Positions 22,817-35,500 of a stretch of DNA of 64,000 bases are shown here, in pieces. This DNA comes from Cryptomeria japonica (lineage: Eukaryota > Streptophyta > Pinopsida > Cupressales > Cupressaceae). The notes beneath the pieces are model-generated. The model saw only the letters and a program-made list of their open reading frames with translations. It searched no databases and was not told the DNA's origin. Every line of letters starts with the position of its first letter. Positions within the stretch are counted from its first letter, which is position 1. The DNA is taken from NCBI RefSeq assembly GCF_030272615.1, contig NC_081411.1, forward strand, positions 827,254,897-827,318,896, written 5' to 3'. Both the position numbers and the translations under genes were made by a program.

Positions 22817-25710
22817 CTACTCAAGTATGCCTGAAGGGTCATCTCTTTGCTTAAGAGTATCCAGTATTGCTTCATGATCAGCAGTAGTCATTGTCCATAG
22901 CTCTTTGGTCTTCAGTTTTGCTTGATTCTTCAAAAACTTGATATTTGTAGCTATAATAAGGTGTGAATTTATTATAATGGTTTTGTGTCTCTCATAGTCT
23001 TCAAATGTAGGTATGCCATTTTTTCTAATCATGTATGTTCGCAACCAAGTTCCCACAACAACAACTGAACCTGTAGGATATGTGAACCCGTCATCATCTA
23101 TCACTGGTTGTGTTAGCTTTTTTTTTCTCTGTACACATCGTGCTAACCAATATTTTGATCTCTCTTCATTCCCTTGCGGTGCAACAACTGCAAAAACATG
23201 TCCTGACTGTACAAGATCTGATAGATGGTCATGCTCAAGTGAACTTTCCATGTCATCATTTGACAAGGATATTGTTTGAGATAAAGGAGTTAGATATTGG
23301 GGAACCCACGTATCAACCCATGCACTTGACTCGCATTGATCCCAATCACACCAAACACAAATATGACAAAAACAAGCCAACGCTCGTGTCCAAATGTTCC
23401 ATGTAATTGCATCTGAGCTGAGAAATGAATGCATCTTTGAAAAATCTTTATTTGTTTGACAATCCAATCTATCTCTCACTGTGCCCTCCTCAACCAACCA
23501 AAAGAATCCAGTCACTATTGAATCAAGAGTACCTCCATGTGACAATGTTGAACTACACCAATCAACAATAGAACATGCATCAGAGAAATTTGCACCTGAA
23601 ATCCTCAATTTCTCCTTAACTAGAGATCTCTTCAAACATGCACCTACTCCATCATGCTCTCCCTTCCCATGCCCTACCTCAAAAAAACACCAAATATGAG
23701 GTATACTCCTCTCTACATGCATTCTACTCAACCAATAAAACATACGAGAATTCTTGAATTGACCCATACAGTTATCTAACCACATGATATGTTGATCAAT
23801 TGCAATATCTTTCTCATGCAAGAACTCAAAAAAATTCTCGAAAGAATGTTGCACATACTCGGAGGAGTGTGATCTATCATCGCTCATATAAAAATGATAC
23901 TCCCTGATTATCTTCATGTCCTCTTTTGTACTATCAGGAGCATGTCTATATGTAATGTGAATAAATATAGCAATCTAGATTGAGTTGTAGTACTGAGACT
24001 GTACCTCATTATGTGGTTGTAATATATAGTTCTTTGCAAAATGAACCACCAATACAATAGTGCCAATCAGGAAAGAGTTCTTACACATCCTAAACTGTTG
24101 ATCCAACCACTGAGACCTATGGGTGTGCCTTGCATACTTGTACAAAATATTTTCCTTAAAATCGAAAATAAAATCAGCAATACTCACTTTTCTTGAGACT
24201 AATTCGCATCTAGAACCTTCACCTCCACTCTTCAAAGTATATTTCTTTGTCTCATATCTTTTTTTCTTAACATAATTCTTTCCAAACTCGTGTTCTCTAC
24301 CCTCATGAAAACATGAAACAAACTTTGACAACCCACCACACTCTGAGCACTTCTCATTCAAACAATCATTTCTATAGAAATAGCAGCCATCATCTCTAGG
24401 GCATAAAAATAGATCTTGCAAGTCTCTTGATGATCTTGGAAATAGCATTGCACCACACTCCTGCAACATCTCATTAGTATGCATCATAGAATGAATATTA
24501 CATAAAAGTTCATGGTACATTGAAAACTCCACATGGTACTTGCAACAACAAGTATTAGGAATCTTAAGAGGAACACAATAAAATGGTTTCAAAGATTCAA
24601 AGGCCGTTGTGATATTTGCAAAGTTGGATGTACTTCACAATTTTTTTTGTACAACATTGTTTGGCTTGATTCCAAGAAATGTTTGGGATGCGGTGTGTGG
24701 TCTTGGTTGTCGATTCTTAATTTCAAAATATGCTTTACATTGGGTGAAACTCTAGAATTTGAGTGCCAAAATTATTGAATCTCCTCCTTCACATTGTCAG
24801 TCAACTTTCTATTAACATGTGGAAGCCTCCCACCAAAAGCCCATGTATCTTGTTGAAGTGGATCATCAAGTCTTTGTCTTCGTGCAAGTGCTCTATCAAA
24901 ATTTTTATGGTTTATGTTAAAATCAACACAAGTTTGTCTCATTTGACAAGCCTTCCTCAATTGATGGCTTACTAAGGAGGTTGTAATCACTCTCACAATG
25001 GCTCTCTTATCTCTTTCTTTGGTATTATTTCCAATAGAATTGAGAGCATCAAATAGATTTTTGGCAATAATAGAATTTCTCTCCATCTTCTTGTTCATAC
25101 AAATGTTCAATTTGTTTAGTAATGGTATCATCTTTATCATCTTTAGAAATTGAAAAAAGATTTGGCATTGCTCGATCAATGTCTTATTGCTAAAATTTTT
25201 GTCAAAAAGTTGTGTAGCCCACAACCGAATGGTTCTTGTTGACCTCTTGCCTTCAAGATTCGCAATAATGTTCTCATCAATTTCAAGTAACCATTTTGGG
25301 GTTCTTGAAGGTCTTGGATTTGAAATTTGTCTTTCATCCATGAGAGGGTCTTCATTTCTAAAGTAATTAGGTGTTACATATGGTTCACTTGGTTGAGCAA
25401 TTCCACCTTCAATGTCAAAGTTTTCCATATTTTCACCTCCTATGTCAAAATTTTCTACATGCTAAGCATTTTCATTATCACTTTCAACATTTTCAAAATT
25501 TTCACTTTCAAAATCTACATTTTTATTTTCAATAACTTGTGACACATTTTCAAATTCAATTTCCTCTTCACTTGAAGTAACATTAACAATATTTAACATA
25601 CCTTTTCTTCTCCTCATATGACCTTCTCTATCTCTTTCTCTATACACTTCAGTTTGGTCATTTGAAAGTTTTCTTTTGCGTTTAGACTTTCGATGACTAC
25701 TACTCCCCAT
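22817..25710 (-). pseudogene. Intronless DDE-type transposase-like protein, broken
   Basis: A single minus-strand frame of about 960 codons starts at 25710 with a basic Lys/Arg-rich head (HRKSKRKRKL). It has a TAG near 25464, a TAA near 24774, one frameshift near 24600 and a TAG near 23975. After an acidic segment and a helical domain come Cys-rich motifs (CPRDDGCYFYRNDC; EKCSECGG). Then follow YMSDDRSH, WLDNCMGQFKNSRMFYW and VGHGKGEHDGVGA. That order (Asp-Asp, DNCxxQFKN, GHGKGxxDGxGA) is a pattern I associate with a widespread uncharacterised transposase-like family; the acidic residues are candidate catalytic positions. The C-terminus (DDDGFTYPTGSVVVVGTWL) looks like a small beta domain. 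No TIRs are established. Confidence 0.6.
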
Positions 25711-25889
25711 TTACCTCCACAAAGATGCTCCTAAATGATTGACAATGTAAGATTTGACTTTAATAATCTCTCAAAAGCACAAATTTATCTCAACCTGTCT
25801 GAAAACCCACGATCATCGATAAAAAATAGAATATGCAGATTGTGGGCTGTTGGAATCCATAAAATGGCCCACAAGGCTCTTTTTTATTT
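25711..25889 (-). other. Upstream region of the transposase-like ORF
   Basis: Short non-coding stretch between the ORF start and the CGGATATCCG motifs. Complementary words GTGGGCTGTTGG and GGCCCACAAGG (25842-25877) could form a small stem. Nothing else is seen. Confidence 0.4.
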
Positions 25890-26020
25890 ACAAAAATCGG
25901 ATATCCGATTTTATCGAATATCCGATTTTAATGTATAGATTTGTGGTCCCAAATTTTTTCCTCATTGCCGCCTTTTTTTTACTGTTGCCACATTAATGGC
26001 AATGGTAGAAATCGAATATC
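25890..26020. repeat. Cluster of ATCGGATATCCGAT palindromes
   Basis: A perfect 20-bp palindrome AAAATCGGATATCCGATTTT lies near 25894. ATCGAATATCCGATTTT follows at once, and ATCGAATATCCGATATTTT occurs near 26008. A related word is found at 8015-8036. Positioned outside the transposase-like ORF, these could be terminal or subterminal protein-binding repeats of a DNA transposon. Confidence 0.55.
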
Positions 26021-26030
26021 CGATATTTTA

Positions 26031-26052
26031 GAGAGAGAGAGAGAGAGAGAGA
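26031..26052. repeat. (GA)n microsatellite
   Basis: About 11 uninterrupted AG units directly before the palindromic array. Confidence 0.9.
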
Positions 26053-26055
26053 ATA

Positions 26056-27972
26056 TGTTGTCTTTAGGGGTCATATGGTGTCGTTAGGGGTCATACGACA
26101 ACATAAAACCCCTTATGACACCATATTAGGTTGTTATGGGTCTTATGGTGTCCTAAGAGGTCATATTATGTCATACAACCCCTTAGGACACCATATGACC
26201 CCTAACAACACAATTTGGTGTCTTAAGGGGTCATATTGTGTCCTACGACCCCTTAGGACACCATATGACCCCTAACGACAAAATTTAGTGTCTTAATGGG
26301 TCATATGGTGTCCTAAGGGGTCGTAGGACACAATATGACCCCTTAGGACACCATAGGAACCATAACAACCCAATATGGTGCATAAGGGGTTGTATGGTGT
26401 CCAAAGCGGTCATAAGGGATCATGGGACACAATCCAACCCTGAAGGACAACATACGACCCCTTATGACACCATATGGTGTCTTTATGGGTAATATGGTGT
26501 CTTAAGCGGTGATATTATGTCCTAGGACACCATATGACCCCTTAAGACATCAAATTGTGTCGTTAGGGGTCGTATGGTGTCTTAAGGGGTCATATGATAT
26601 AATATGACCCCTTAGGACACCATAAGACCCATAATGACCCAATATGGTGTCATAAGGGGTCGTATGGTGTCCTAAGGGGTCATAAGGGGTCATGAGACAC
26701 CATATGACCCCTAAGGACAACATACAACCTCTTATGACACCATATGGTGTCGTTAGGGGTCATATAGTCATATGGTGTCCTAAGGGGTCATAGTGTGTCC
26801 TAGGACACCATATGACCCCTTAAGATACCAAATTGTGTCGTTATGGGTCATATGGTGTCCTAAGGGGTCATATGACACAATATGACCCCTTAGGACACCA
26901 TACGACCCATAGCAACCCAATATGGTGTCATAAGGGGTCATATTGTGTCCTAAGGGGTCATATGATGTCTTAAAGGGGTCATATGACACAATATGACCCA
27001 TTAGGACATAATATGACCTATAATGACATAATTTGGTGTCTTAAGGGGTCATATGGTGTCCTAAGGGTTCCTAGGACACAATATGACCCCTTAGGACACC
27101 ATATGACCCCTAAGGACACCATATGGTGTCATAAGGAGTTGTATGTTGTCTTTAGGGGTAATATGGTGTCCAATGACCCCTTATAACCCCTTAGGACACC
27201 ATATGACCCCTAACGACACCATATAGTGTCATAAGGAATCCTATGGTGTCTTACAACCCATTAGGACACCATATAATCCCTTAAGACACAAAATTGTGTC
27301 GTTAGGGGTCATATGGTGTCCTAAGGAGTCGTAGGACATAATATGACCCCTTAGGACACCATATGACCCCTTAAGACATCTAATTGTGTCTTTAGGGGTC
27401 ATATTGTGTCCTAAGGGGTTGTAGGACATAATATGACCCCTTAGGACACCATAGGACCCATAATGACCCAATATGGTGTCATACGGGGTTTTATGGTGTC
27501 CTAAGGGGTCATAAGGGGTCATGGGACACCATATGACCCCTAAGGATAACATATGACTCCTTATGACACCATATTGTGTCGTTAGGGGTCATATGGTGTC
27601 CTAAGGGGTCATATTGTGTCCTAGGACACCATATGACCCTGTAAGACACCAAATTGTGTCGTTATGGGTCATATGGTGTCCTAAGGGGTCCATGACACAA
27701 TATGAGTCTTAAGATACCATGGGACTCATAACGACCCAATATGGTGTCATAAGGGGTCATATGATGTCTTAAAGGGGTCATATAACACAATATGACCCAT
27801 AACAACACAATTTGGTGTCATAAGGGGTCATATGGTGTCCTAAGGGTTCCTAGGACACAATATGACCCCTTAGGACATCATATGACCCCTAACCACACCA
27901 TATGGTATCATAAAGGGTCATATGTTGTCCTTAGGGGTCATATGGTGTCCCATGACCCCTTATGACCCCTTA
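26056..27972. repeat. Palindromic 20-bp array with ~270-bp higher-order repeat
   Basis: About 1.9 kb consist almost only of GGGGTCATATGGTGTCCTAA and its reverse complement in mixed order, with TCATATGG/CCATATGA cores. A landmark CAATATGGTG(T)CATA(A/C)GGGG recurs at 26371, 26640, 26918, 27469 and 27737 (intervals 269, 278, 551, 268), showing a ~270-275-bp higher-order unit. Because units face both ways, large hairpins and cruciforms are possible. Open frames on both strands (repeating YDPLGHHMTP-type peptides) are artefacts of the repeat. Confidence 0.9.
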
Positions 27973-28640
27973 GGAAGTGTGCAGGGTGACAAACTTTTCA
28001 TTTTGTTGATTGATGACTTTTCTAGAGTTATGTTGGTTATCTTTATAAGAGAGAAATTAGAAACATCGGACAAATTCAAGATATTCAAACCTAAAGTAGA
28101 GATAGAGATATGATTGAAGCTGAAGTGTCTGAGATGTGACAGAAGAGGAGAATTTACATCTGGTGAGTTTGATTCATTCTATGAGAAGCATGCACTTAGA
28201 AGACAGTTATCTGCTCCTATAACCCCTCTGCAAAATGGAGTTGTTGAAAGGAAGAACAAAACTATCTTGGATGCTACAAGGACTATGTTGATTGAAGGAA
28301 ATGTACCAAAGATATATTAGAGAGAAGTTGTTAGCACTGTTATATACACATTCAATCAGGTTCTTATAAAAAGTAATTCTGGTAAGACCCCCTATGAGCT
28401 ATGGTTTGCTCATGTTCCTACTATGAGATATTCCAGAATATTTGAAAGCAAATGTTATAACAAGAGAGATGAGGATATACAAAAGTTTGATGCAGGATGT
28501 GATAAATGAATCTTCTTGGGATATTATACAAAGAGAAAATCCTACCAGTGTTACAATAAGAGACTGAGAAAGATACTGGAAACTGCAAATGTGAAGGTTG
28601 ATGAGAATCATGGAATAGTATAAGGAATATACAAGTATAG
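27973..28640 (+). pseudogene. Ty1/copia integrase core fragment
   Basis: Starting mid-domain at SVQGDKLFILLIDDFSRV, the frame continues with VEIEI, a stop (28111), RCDRRGEFTSGEFDSF (SDNGGEF expected, Asp kept), NGVVERKNKTILDATRTM, a stop at 28318, then TPYELWF and FLGYY motifs of the copia integrase C-terminal part. The first, second and third acidic positions are recognisable. The 5' edge is fused directly to the palindromic array and the 3' edge to a GA-rich repeat, so this is an isolated fragment with no LTR visible nearby. Confidence 0.82.
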
Positions 28641-28812
28641 AGGGGGGAGAGAAGGACATATAGAGTTATAGATAGAGGAAGAGAGAGAGATACAGAAGGT
28701 GGGGGAGATATAGAGAGAGACACACAAATAGGGAGAGATAAAGGTAGAGAGGAGAGAGGGTGATTGAGAGAAGGAGAGAGGCAAAGAGAAGGAATGTGTG
28801 TGTGTGTAAGTA
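28641..28812. repeat. GA-rich low-complexity tract
   Basis: Imperfect GAGAGAG/GATAGAGAGAG repeats end in a short (GT)n. Minus-strand frames through it give Ser/Leu/Pro-rich low-complexity peptides and are not genes. Confidence 0.85.
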
Positions 28813-29076
28813 TTGTTGGGTGGAAAATTTGTAAACTAGGCAAGTTTACAAAATTATGGTTTTAGCCACATTATGTGAAATTAAATCACTCCTAATTATT
28901 AGGGATGAATCCCCATTTTTCTTAATACTCTCCTCTACTTTGAACAAAACACTAACTATGAATCCTAATCTAAACTTGGGTGATACATCATCTTGTTCTC
29001 TCTTTTAAAACAAATATCATTATTTTCACCTTTTTCAAAAAATGTTACAATTTGGAGCAATAATGATTAATACAAC
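28813..29076. other. Short non-coding spacer
   Basis: Ordinary AT-rich sequence between the GA tract and the next LTR; nothing recognised. Confidence 0.5.
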
Positions 29077-30714
29077 TGTGTGGGGAAAAAAGTGACACTA
29101 AGCAAACATGTCCTAATCTCACTTTCAATCACACACCTGTGGAATACGAAAGAGCCCAGAGGTATCACACAATTGGCTACTTCTTTTTGTGGAAGAGAGA
29201 GCCACGGGCTACCTATTAGGATTTCTATTCCTTTGTTGCAAATGATAGATAGAATGATGCAAGTTCAACTATTAACCCTAAAGTGTAAGTATGAACTAGT
29301 AACTTTGAGCACAAGATTGTAGAATTGAGATTTAACGATGAACAATTGTAAGGATAAGAGGAGAAATGTAAATGTGTACCTTGAATGGATTTGATTCTGC
29401 AAGATCTGTCGCTAAAGCCGGAAGCCTAAAATACTGAAGTTGCTACCTCTGAAACTACCAAAATTCACTGAAATGGACAGGGACCAGGGCACCCAGCGCC
29501 CCTATCCTGGCAGGACCAGGGCACCCCACGCCCCTGTCATAGCTTTCTGGGTTGGAATTTGGTGTGAAGTTCTATCTCGGTCTGCTTCCGTCAGATCTGC
29601 AACTTGCGGCGTCCTTCGAATTCAGAAATCTATACTTATATCTGAAAAGGGTTGTAGGTGGCTATATAGGGTTTTTCCTTAGTCAAACCCCCGCTTTGGT
29701 GATTTCCACCTCCACGAATAGCCAAGTTGTATAGTAAAATTTTTGTGTGCAGACCTTGTGTGTGTGCAAGATCCTAAAATGAAAGTACGCAAACTAGAGC
29801 AACCTACAAAGTAAACCATAATTGCTTGTAATTGAAAAAGTAAAATGCTCTAAATCAAGATGCAAAGTGATCTAAAGCATGAGTGTAAAGGATGTAATGA
29901 AGCTTGTGCAAAGACATGAAAACAACATGAAACCATACCCAACCCCAAGGGAGGGGTACAAGCCAATCTTCAATCGGTGATCTCTTATTGTTCTTCTATG
30001 TCTTCAAAGCCCTCTGTTGATGAATGAAATTGAATGCTTGATTAATGGATGTTGAGTGTTGTTGAAGATCCCACAAGACTTTCTCTTTTGCTACCATTCC
30101 TTCCTTCTTGTTGCTTGTTGTTGTTGTCTCCATTCATGATTCTTCCTTATATGTCTCTTATATCTTTCAATTGAGAAAAGAGAGTCTTTATATAGGAAAC
30201 TCTAGGTCTTAATTTCACTTTAGGCCAACTTAGAGATTGAATCTCCCACCAATTTCTTGGGGTTAAGCTTTATTTTATGATTGGATCGCGCTCCTAAAAT
30301 TTCGGGAAAAATGTCCAGGACCGTGTGCACTCCGGGTGCCATGGTCCCGACAACTTTTCACCAAATTTTCAAGGCCGTCAAATATGATGATTTTAGAGAG
30401 AATCCCGAAGTTACAGCTGATTTCAAGGTGTTTTGACCCTCGAAATCAGGCCTTAAAGTTCAAAATAGGACCTAATTAGGGTTTTAGATTAAATAATGTA
30501 TTGGAAGAATAAAATGAAAGGGGCACACTTTAATGAAAAGGGCCCAACTTTATGATATGGGAGATGATAAAATAGAACCTTAGACCTAATTAATTTAATT
30601 AATTAAGTGCTAAAGGGGAAATGCAATGCAAAATGCAAAATGCGCCAAGGCGGGTGCTAAACTAGGTGTGAAATTGTACCACCCTAGTAAGTGCGTACAA
30701 TTTATGATGCTACA
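29077..30714 (-). repeat. 3' LTR of the protease/G-patch element
   Basis: Plus-strand TGTGTGGGGAAAAAAG to ATGATGCTACA, matching 36054-37645 with few substitutions. It contains a 46-bp segment (about 30611-30658) absent from the other LTR, bounded by GTGCTAAA on both sides. GC-rich words GCGCCCCTATCCTGG and GGGCACCCCACGCCCC lie near 29495-29535. Confidence 0.9.
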
Positions 30715-30732
30715 TTTAGCCCCCACTTTAGC
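30715..30732 (-). promoter_or_regulatory. Polypurine tract
   Basis: Minus-strand AAAGTGGGGGCTAAA lies directly before the LTR start TGTAGC. This is the plus-strand priming site expected there and fixes orientation. Confidence 0.75.
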
Positions 30733-32520
30733 GGTCATATGAACACTACGTGCATATGCAAGCTAAAGTACAGAAAAGTAAACATTATTTGAAAAAGGAT
30801 ATATCCATAAGTTGTCGGATGAAGCCCCCAGGGGCATCTGCAGTACTCAGTTAAGAACCACAACCTACAAAACCAGATGTTAGATCACAAAATCACCTAA
30901 TGCTTAGTAAGGAAGGTGATGAAAATTCGAGGGTAGCTATATGCCCCCCCCTATTTCGGCTTGCTAATTTTAGTGAGTTGAAATAGGGTATCATGTTTAC
31001 CATTTCGAATTGTTAAAGAGTATTGATGAGAAATGCTCACAAGAAGATTTGATATGAGATCAAAAACTAATGGAGAATCATTTGGTAAGAAAGAGGACTA
31101 AATCTCAATTCCAACACAACAAAGAGTGTGAGGATTTGAAGAAAAAAAATTCAAAGAGAAGAAAAGAAAGGAAAAAAAGCATGAATACACCCATTGGTGA
31201 TCCATGAGAAGAATAGTGAGAGAAAACATGGACTTCTCGCCCCTAGATCTTGTCTAGGTGATCCATGTAAGGGAGGAGAGTGAGAAAGTCTAGCCTTATG
31301 CCACTAGTTCCACTCAACCTCATGCATGTGTGTGTAAGTGAGGTTAGAAGCACCTCATAGGAGTCTATGCCCGAGTATGCTACAACCTGTATATGTATAG
31401 TACAAAAGTGTGACATCTCGCTCTAAGAGTCTGTGCTCTGGTTCCGAGAATAATCACCTTGCATAAAAGAAAAATGGAGACATCTCGCTCTAAGAGTCTG
31501 TGCTCTGGTTCTGAGAATGACCCACTGCTCAAAAAGTGTAATGTTTATGTCATAAGAAAAGTAGAACAAGGACACCTACCTTCATCACAAAAGAAGATAC
31601 CCCAAAAATGCAACAATGTCATAGATCCAAGCAAGAGAGTTTTGCACTCTTTAAGCAAGGATAAGATAGTTGAAAAGGGATATCTTGTAGTATGTGTAAA
31701 GGAGATCCTTAGAGGAGAAGAGATCTTTGTACAAAAGACACCTATCCCCGAGAGGAATTGTCTTAGACAAATATAACATCTTCTAGAATAAGACAAAGAA
31801 GAGAATAAGAATGCAATACTTCCTTCTTTTGCGAGGTGAAAGTGATTCTTAATGAAGGATGACGCTCTTTTTAACCCAATTGGGAGAGTGAATTCATTAT
31901 GGATGTATTTTACCAAGTGCAAAAGAGGTTGTAGTCAAGGACTTACACCTCTTGTAAGAGAGAATCCTTGAACAAACAACAACAAATGCATACAAGGAAT
32001 GACATCAAGTAATAAAGCTCACACCATCCATGAAATAGGAAAAAGTGGATCCTTAGATAAAAATAAGGAAAGATCATTGCCTCCCAAGGATAAGGACAAT
32101 GAGAAGGACTTACACAATCTTCTAGGGAGAGATTTAGACATAAGCAAAATGTACTACATACTCACATGAGTTCATGCAAGCAAGACATTAGTGTATGTAA
32201 AAATGCTCCTCACAAGAAGTGGGTAGGATAAGAAAGAGAATACACATCTTCTCCCATATCTAGGAAAAGAGGATTCTGAAGAAAAGATGATCAATATTTC
32301 CACACTATTACCCCAAAGGGAAATTTTAACCATAAAAAGAAGAGATGTATGAAATCACTCTTGTCCCCATAGGAACAAGAGATAACATAGAAAATTAGGC
32401 TATTATGTTGCTTCAAAAATATGATTGCACTTGAAATTGTACCATCACGAATGACAATGAGCCCCCAGTAAATGAGCTACCAATGTCACATAATGATGAG
32501 CAACATAATAGCCATTAATG
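30733..32520 (-). other. Long non-coding 3' region of the protease/G-patch element
   Basis: About 1.8 kb downstream of the polyprotein stop hold no pol fragment on either strand. A 62-bp-spaced duplication (GACATCTCGCTCTAAGAGTC and following, at 31411 and 31473) is present. Purine-rich AAGAGA/GAGAAG sequence dominates. A 105-codon plus-strand frame at 31459-31776 lacks any motif and is opposite to the element's coding strand. Confidence 0.6.
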
Positions 32521-35500
32521 TTATTTAAAGACATGATAGATTGAATGAGGTATTTGAATATGACATGCTAAATGCTCAACTATAAGTGAGATCAAAAACA
32601 TGTATAAAATGATAAAAATTGAAGAAGAAAAGTCACAAGAAATCTTAGAAGAGGGATGAGTGTAATTTATTAGAGCCTTATCCCTAGAGGAAAGGACTTT
32701 ATGATGAATAGGAGATAAAGATTCATAAGTGGATTTAGAAATTTGAGGGGATTCATAAAGAGATTTGTTCATCACCAATATTTCCTTATGAGGGGAATGA
32801 GAGTTGATAGAAGTAGAAGATGATTTAGTTGAAGTGAGATCATCATCACTACTAAATATAGCATTCACATTGAGAGATGGTCTTTTAGATGCTTTGGTGG
32901 GCTTAGAAAGATTATATCCAAGTCCAAATGAATATTCATGCATGTTATGTTCTAAAGGAACTTTAATTCCTTGTTCATTTGTGCCACAACCATTTCCACT
33001 ATAGCCACTCTTAGCCAAAATGTGAAAACCACGACCATAAAGGGATGCTAAATCAGAGAGAGATGGTGATGCCCCATAGGTCTCAGTGCTATTTGTATTA
33101 GAGGAAGATGTTGAAGAGTTTTTTGAATCAGAGGTAGCCACAAAGTTGTTACTGAATTGCTTAGACAAAGTGGGCTTCTCTTTAGTTTCTTCCTTAGATT
33201 TTCCCTTCTCAATCTTAGGCACTCTATATTCTCCTACAAAAGTAGGGTTAAAGTCTAAAGATCCCCGATCATCATCTAAGAGAGCCTTTTCAGGAGAAAA
33301 GATATCTTTGGGAGAAGATTTTGATTGAGTAGAAGGATCAAGAGTACTAGAGGGGAAAAAATCCTTAAAGGAAGTAGATGCATTTGAAGTGGTAGAAGAA
33401 TTGGAAGTAGTTGAACAAGAAGATCCAGTTTGTAATGGTTCTTGAAGATTAGTATCAGCTAGCAAGGTGTATGTTATATTGTCATAAATGAATTTGACTC
33501 GCCTATGCAAAGTTGAGGGGACAGCTTGCATACTATGAAGCCAAGGTCTCCCTAATAGAAGATTGTAAGTCAAATTACCAGAGATGACATGAATAGGTGT
33601 AGGTAAAGTAACAAGACCTACTGTAATAGGTAAGGTTATGATACCCAAACATTCTTTACCAACATTATCAAAGCCTCAAATAGAAATAGAAGAACGTTTA
33701 ATGAGAGAATGATCCACATTAAGCTTGTCCAATAAATCAATACTACAAACATTAAGGCCAGATCCATTGTCCACAAGGGTTCGTCTTATAGCACTTTCAT
33801 TGATAATAACTACAATCATAAGAGGATCATATTGATTTTGAATTTCATGAGAAGGTAACTCATCTTGTGTGAACACAATTTGAGCTTTGGGTTTGCTTGT
33901 AGAATCAATTAGGGAAGCCATGTTATTATTATTATTATTATTAGGTGTCACTGCAGGTGGGACATCTAAATTTTTTAAAGCATCTTGTAACATCCCATGA
34001 TAGGCAGGTGAAGTTTGAACTAAATCCCAAATAGAAATCTTAGCCAGAGTAGTTTTAAGTTGTTTAATAAGATCATAGTCCTTACTAAGCATTTGTGAAA
34101 TACGAGGAGCTTGAGGAAGAATAGGTTGGGAAGGAGGAAGTGAAGTTGGGATAACTGGAGGAGGATTAGGTTGCCTATTGTTTCTTGTGTTATAGGTATG
34201 AGCAACCGCATTATAACTCTCTCTAGTCAGTTGCTTAGCATACTCATAAGGGATCTTAGTAGAATAACCTCCTTGCATAGTAATAATAGGTTTCTTAGGA
34301 GTGCAAAAAGAATCATTAGCAAAACCACCTTGAACCACTAAGATAGGCTTATTTAAAGGTTGATAATTTTGAGAAGGACCAACACCTTGGACAGTGAAGA
34401 GAGGTTTGTTAGGTGTTTCATTCACATGTATCAAATTGATTGAGGATGATTTAGAGGAATGAACAAAAGTGTTGGAAGAATTATTGATAGTCTTCTCTTG
34501 CACTAAAATCTTATCACGGATTAAATCAATTTTAGGAGAGAGACAAGGGGTAGGCATTGATGTTCTAGTAGGAAGAGTAATACTAGGAAAGGTCATATCA
34601 TCCTCTATCATCAAAGGATCTATATGGGGAATAAAATCTCTAGGAGAAGGATCAACATTACTCTCTAAAGTCTCACTTTTGAGAGGGAGATCTTTGAAAG
34701 AGATGTTAACCATCTTGCTTTGAACTAGGGTATCCTTATGAGTAGAACCAAGTTGAGGAGAGGGAGATGCTTTGTTTTTAGAGGGAGAATAATTGAGATT
34801 CAAGGAAGGTGAGAAACTATCAAGGGAGTTTTCAATCTTTATTTCCTCCCCTTTGGCTAGGGTTCTCTCATGGGGTAGAGAATAATCTACACCTTCTTCT
34901 AATGGTTCATCCCAAATAGTGAAGTGGTTGAAAGGAATGTTTGAAGTATTGTCAATTTTGGGAGAGGAGATAACATTGTTTATTAATTCCTCATCCTTAG
35001 GAGGGAGAGCATCAATAGATGTGTTAAACTCATCCTCTTTCCTCAAAATATGTTCAGTATGATCTTTAGGGGAGAGAGAATTAAGGAAATTGCTTATTAT
35101 TTCATCTTCTTTCTCTAAGGGATGCTTATGGGTAAGACAAACTTTAGGAGAAGGGTAAGCATTTATCATTAATTCATCATCTCTAGTGGGAATTTTGTTG
35201 GAAAAGGAAATGCCATCACTAGGAAATGTAGGGATAATGTCATCTTCTTGCACAAAAGGATCCTCATGAAGGGAGTTTTGTTTAGGAGTAACATGAACAT
35301 ATTTTTCCAAAGATTCGTGCTTAGGAAGGAGATCTTTGAAAGAAGTGTTCATAACCTCTTGTTGCACTAGCATGCCCCATTGGAAGGACCAACTTTAGGA
35401 GAAAATAAGTCAATGTCCATCAATACCTTTTCACTTATGTAGGGAAGGTAAAGCAACATTAAGAAAGGTGTTTATAATATCATTCTCTTCCTCTAGGATA

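Noticed and set aside
26075-28113. ORFs on both strands repeating YDPLGHHMTP-like peptides
   Set aside because: Produced by the palindromic 20-bp array; the same peptide appears on both strands, as expected from inverted repeats.
28421-28843. 140-codon minus-strand ORF rich in Ser, Leu and Pro
   Set aside because: Low-complexity translation of a GA-rich tract and antisense to the integrase fragment.
31459-31776. 105-codon plus-strand ORF
   Set aside because: No motif, opposite to the element's coding strand, and built partly on a 62-bp-spaced duplication.
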